Below, piece by piece: positions 61,830 through 64,000 of a stretch of DNA of 64,000 nucleotides. The first letter of the stretch is position 1, and each line of letters begins with the position of its first letter. Under the pieces are notes generated by a model. The model saw only the letters and a program-made list of their open reading frames with translations, had not been told where the DNA came from and ran no database searches. Origin of the DNA: AP-15 sp963775875 (GTDB taxonomy: Bacteria > Pseudomonadota > Alphaproteobacteria > ATCC43930 > CGMCC-115725); the NCBI GenBank assembly GCA_963775875.1, contig CAVZKP010000029.1, positions 1 through 64,000 on the forward strand. The letters run 5' to 3'. The position numbers and the translations under genes were made by a program.

Positions 61830-62747
61830 ATGGGCCGGCCGGGGATCGCCGCAACCGGCGCTCTATTGGGCGCGCTTGGCGCCGCTCTCTATCTGACGGT
61901 GCTGACCGGTTCGCCGGGCGCGTTGATCCTGGTCTATCTCGCCCAGCTACCGCTGTTCGCCGCCGGGCTGTGGCTCGGGGTCGCCGCCGCGGCGGCGGCC
62001 GCGCTTACCGCGTCGATGGTCCTGCTGGCGGCGGGCGGCATGGTCGCGGCCATGCTGTTTGCCGGGCTCTATGCCGCGCCGGTGGTCCTGTTGGTGCGCC
62101 AGGCCCTGTTGGCCCGGAGCGGACCGGAAGGCGCCATCGAATGGTATCCGCCGGGAATGCTGACAGCATGGCTGACCGGGCTCGGTCTCGCGGCGTTTGC
62201 TGTGGCGCTGCTGCTCTTCGGCGGCCCGAACGGGGTCGAGGCTTTGCTGCGCGAGACTCTGGCGCCGGCGATCGACCGCTTCGTCGACGAAAGCGACGCC
62301 AGCCGCGATGCGCTGACCGAGGACCTGGCGCGGATTATTCCCGGCGTCGTCGCCGCTTCCTGGATGGTGATGACCGCGAGCACGGCAACTCTCGCGCAGG
62401 GGGTGCTGGCGCGCTTCGGGGCGAGCTGGCGGCCCACGCCCGATCTCGCCGCGCTGACCCTGCCGATCTGGATCCCGCTGCTGTTCGGCGCTGCGGCCGC
62501 GGCCATCGCGATTGGCGGCGTCGCGGGATTTATGGGCGTCAACGTGGCGATCGTGCTGTCGATCCCGTTCTGCCTCGCAGGCTTGGCGGTATTGCATAGC
62601 CTGGTCCGCCGGCTGCAGCGGCCGCAGATCCCGCTGGTCGCATTTTATGTGCTGGCCGGGTTGTTCGGCTGGCCTCTGTTGGTGATTGCCGTCGTCGGGC
62701 TGCTCGACGCCCTGTTCGGGCTGCGGCGGCGTTTTGCCCAGCCCTGA
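61830..62747 (+). CDS. DUF2232 (YybS-like) membrane protein
   Basis: A 305-residue protein with about eight hydrophobic helices (for example ALGAALYLTVLTGSPGALILV and AAAAALTASMVLLAAGG) and a basic end. The pattern and the position between rpsR and rplI match the DUF2232/YybS-like membrane family often found in this ribosomal operon. Function is unknown; an ECF-transporter-like or cell-envelope role has been suggested for relatives. It starts at ATG 61830, 40 bases after rpsR. Confidence 0.85.
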   Translation: MGRPGIAATGALLGALGAALYLTVLTGSPGALILVYLAQLPLFAAGLWLGVAAAAAAALTASMVLLAAGGMVAAMLFAGLYAAPVVLLVRQALLARSGPEGAIEWYPPGMLTAWLTGLGLAAFAVALLLFGGPNGVEALLRETLAPAIDRFVDESDASRDALTEDLARIIPGVVAASWMVMTASTATLAQGVLARFGASWRPTPDLAALTLPIWIPLLFGAAAAAIAIGGVAGFMGVNVAIVLSIPFCLAGLAVLHSLVRRLQRPQIPLVAFYVLAGLFGWPLLVIAVVGLLDALFGLRRRFAQP

Positions 62748-62804
62748 CCGGACGGTCGCCAATCCTGATAAGCCGCTCACACTGCTAAGTCGGAGGAATT
62801 TGCA

Positions 62805-63371
62805 ATGATTGAACTGATCCTGCTCGAACGGGTCGAAAAGCTCGGCCAGATGGGCCAGTTGGTCAAGGTCAAGCCGGGCTATGCCCGCAACTATCTGCTG
62901 CCGCAGAAAAAGGCGCTGCGCGCGACCAAGGAGAACCTGACCTATTTCGACAGCCAGCGCGCTCAGCTCGAAGCCAACAATCTGCAGCGCAGGGCCGAGG
63001 CGATCGAGGTGGGCAACAAGCTCGAAGGGCTGAGCGTCGTGATCGTTCGCCAGGCGGGCGAGAGCGGGCAGCTCTACGGCTCGGTCTCGGCTCGCGACAT
63101 CGCCGATGCGGTCACCGCTGGAGGCTTTACCATCGAGAAGCGCCAGGTCGTCCTCGACCGGCCGATCAAGACCTTGGGGATTCATCCGCTGCGGGTGGTG
63201 TTGCACCCCGAAGTCTCGGTCACGGTCAGCGCCAATGTCGCGCAGTCAGCCGAAGAGGCGGCGATGCAGGCGCGCGGTATCGATCCGCTGCGCATGGCCG
63301 ACGAGGACGAAGCCGAAGACCAAGCCGCCAGGCCAGCCCCGCCGGCGGCAGCCGCCGCGGACGAGGTCTGA
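62805..63371 (+). CDS. rplI: 50S ribosomal protein L9
   Basis: The 188-residue L9 has the signature GQLVKVKPGYARNYLLP in the N-terminal domain, the long connecting helix and the C-terminal rRNA-binding domain (LYGSVSARDIADAV), then an Ala/Pro/Glu-rich tail common in Alphaproteobacteria. ATG 62805 follows GGAGG. It ends the ribosomal operon. Confidence 0.97.
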   Translation: MIELILLERVEKLGQMGQLVKVKPGYARNYLLPQKKALRATKENLTYFDSQRAQLEANNLQRRAEAIEVGNKLEGLSVVIVRQAGESGQLYGSVSARDIADAVTAGGFTIEKRQVVLDRPIKTLGIHPLRVVLHPEVSVTVSANVAQSAEEAAMQARGIDPLRMADEDEAEDQAARPAPPAAAAADEV

Positions 63372-63463
63372 TCGGGCCGCCTGGTCGGAGCGGCGAACGT
63401 CTTGCGTTTGCTCTGCCACTTAATGGATAGTGGCGTGTCGATATCCTCTTCGGTCTCGTCACG

Positions 63464-64000
63464 ATGCTGCTCACGCGTCTTTTCGAGCGAATCATCACCA
63501 TCGGCCGGCTGCGCATCGCGGACGCCAATGGCAGGTCCCACGACATTTCGGCGGCGCCGGGGCCGAGCGTGGCCATCCGTCTTCACGACCCGGCGTTGCA
63601 TTGGAAGCTCGCGGTCCGGCCGCGCCTTTTCCTGCCCGAAGCGTATATGGACGGCACCCTGACGATCGAGGAAGGCAGCCTCTACGATCTGCTCGACCTG
63701 TTCGCCCTCAATCTCGAGGTCCTGCCCCAGGGCATCCTGTCGGATTTGTTCAACGGCTATTTCACCCTCTGGCGTCGGGTCCATCAATACAATCCGCTGT
63801 CCCGCGCCCGCCAGAATGTAGCGCACCATTACGATCTGTCGGATCAGCTCTACGATCTTTTTCTCGACCGGGACCGCCAGTATTCCTGCGCCTATTTTCA
63901 CGATCGGGTCGATGATCTCGACACCGCCCAGCTCGACAAAAAGCGTCATATCGCCGCCAAGCTGCTGATCCGTCCCGGACAGAAAGTGCTCGACATCGGC
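63464..64000 (+). CDS. cfa: Cyclopropane-fatty-acyl-phospholipid synthase, truncated by window end
   Basis: The frame from ATG 63464 stays open to the last base (179 codons visible). The N-terminal lipid-binding domain (RLFLPEAYMDGTLTIEEGS), VAHHYDLSDQLYDLFLD and YSCAYF are characteristic of CFA synthases, which transfer a methylene group from SAM to unsaturated membrane lipids. VLDIG at the very end begins SAM motif I. It lies 92 bases after rplI, where many relatives carry dnaB instead. The missing C-terminus must contain the rest of the SAM domain. Confidence 0.92.
   Translation, partial: MLLTRLFERIITIGRLRIADANGRSHDISAAPGPSVAIRLHDPALHWKLAVRPRLFLPEAYMDGTLTIEEGSLYDLLDLFALNLEVLPQGILSDLFNGYFTLWRRVHQYNPLSRARQNVAHHYDLSDQLYDLFLDRDRQYSCAYFHDRVDDLDTAQLDKKRHIAAKLLIRPGQKVLDIG

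Overview
This 64-kb window is GC-rich and gene-dense chromosomal DNA from an alphaproteobacterium, most likely of the Rhodospirillales or a near relative. The evidence is gene content and order: ahcY / PAS histidine kinase / tsaE / amgK / murU / addB / addA / trxA, lptF-lptG-lptD-surA-pdxA-rsmA, and gmk-yicC-mltG-fabF-acpP-fabG-fabD facing rpsF-rpsR-rplI are conserved alphaproteobacterial blocks. I cannot name a genus. I see no rRNA, tRNA, CRISPR array, prophage or complete insertion sequence.

Layout. 1-0.9 kb: a broken polyphosphate kinase 2 gene. 1.1-14.2 kb: ahcY, with a promoter that overlaps a probable SahR-type operator; an orphan sensor kinase; a tightly coupled run of tsaE, amgK and murU (tRNA t6A modification and peptidoglycan sugar recycling); the AddAB helicase-nuclease; and thioredoxin. 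14.4-16 kb: an oxygenase-type reductase and a divergent cupin gene. 16.2-34.2 kb: an 18-kb minus-strand operon of seven alpha-glucan/trehalose enzymes, transcribed glgE fusion, treS-mak fusion, glgB, glgX, treZ, malQ, treY, nearly all with overlapping ends. 34.3-36.7 kb: a degenerate metallophosphoesterase, CarD/CdnL, ferredoxin FdxA and a TerB protein. 36.9-41.8 kb: cell-envelope accessory genes (a glycosyltransferase-like protein, an SMR-type transporter, a flavin monooxygenase-like protein, a frameshifted O-antigen ligase), then ndk, holC and pepA. 43.5-51.5 kb: LPS export and outer-membrane biogenesis (lptFG, lptD, surA), pdxA and rsmA. 51.1-54.7 kb: an accessory islet with a methyltransferase, a second diverged copy of the rsmA 3' end and a heavily broken phosphodiesterase gene. 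54.7-60.9 kb: gmk, yicC, mltG and type II fatty-acid synthesis. 61-64 kb: ribosomal genes and a truncated cyclopropane fatty acid synthase.

How it works together. The 18-kb operon contains both directions of trehalose-glucan interconversion. TreS plus maltokinase make maltose 1-phosphate from trehalose; GlgE polymerises it; GlgB branches it. GlgX debranches, MalQ reshuffles, and TreY plus TreZ release trehalose again. A GGAAC-N17-TGTT motif just upstream resembles an EcfG general-stress promoter, which would make this a stress-induced osmoprotectant/storage cycle. The GlgE carries an extra N-terminal GH13 domain with an intact catalytic triad, whose role is unknown to me.

The window holds several frameshifts (ppk2, an O-antigen ligase, lptD, the phosphodiesterase gene, the rsmA fragment). 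Since lptD is normally essential, some may be sequencing indels; the others look like genuine decay in accessory DNA.
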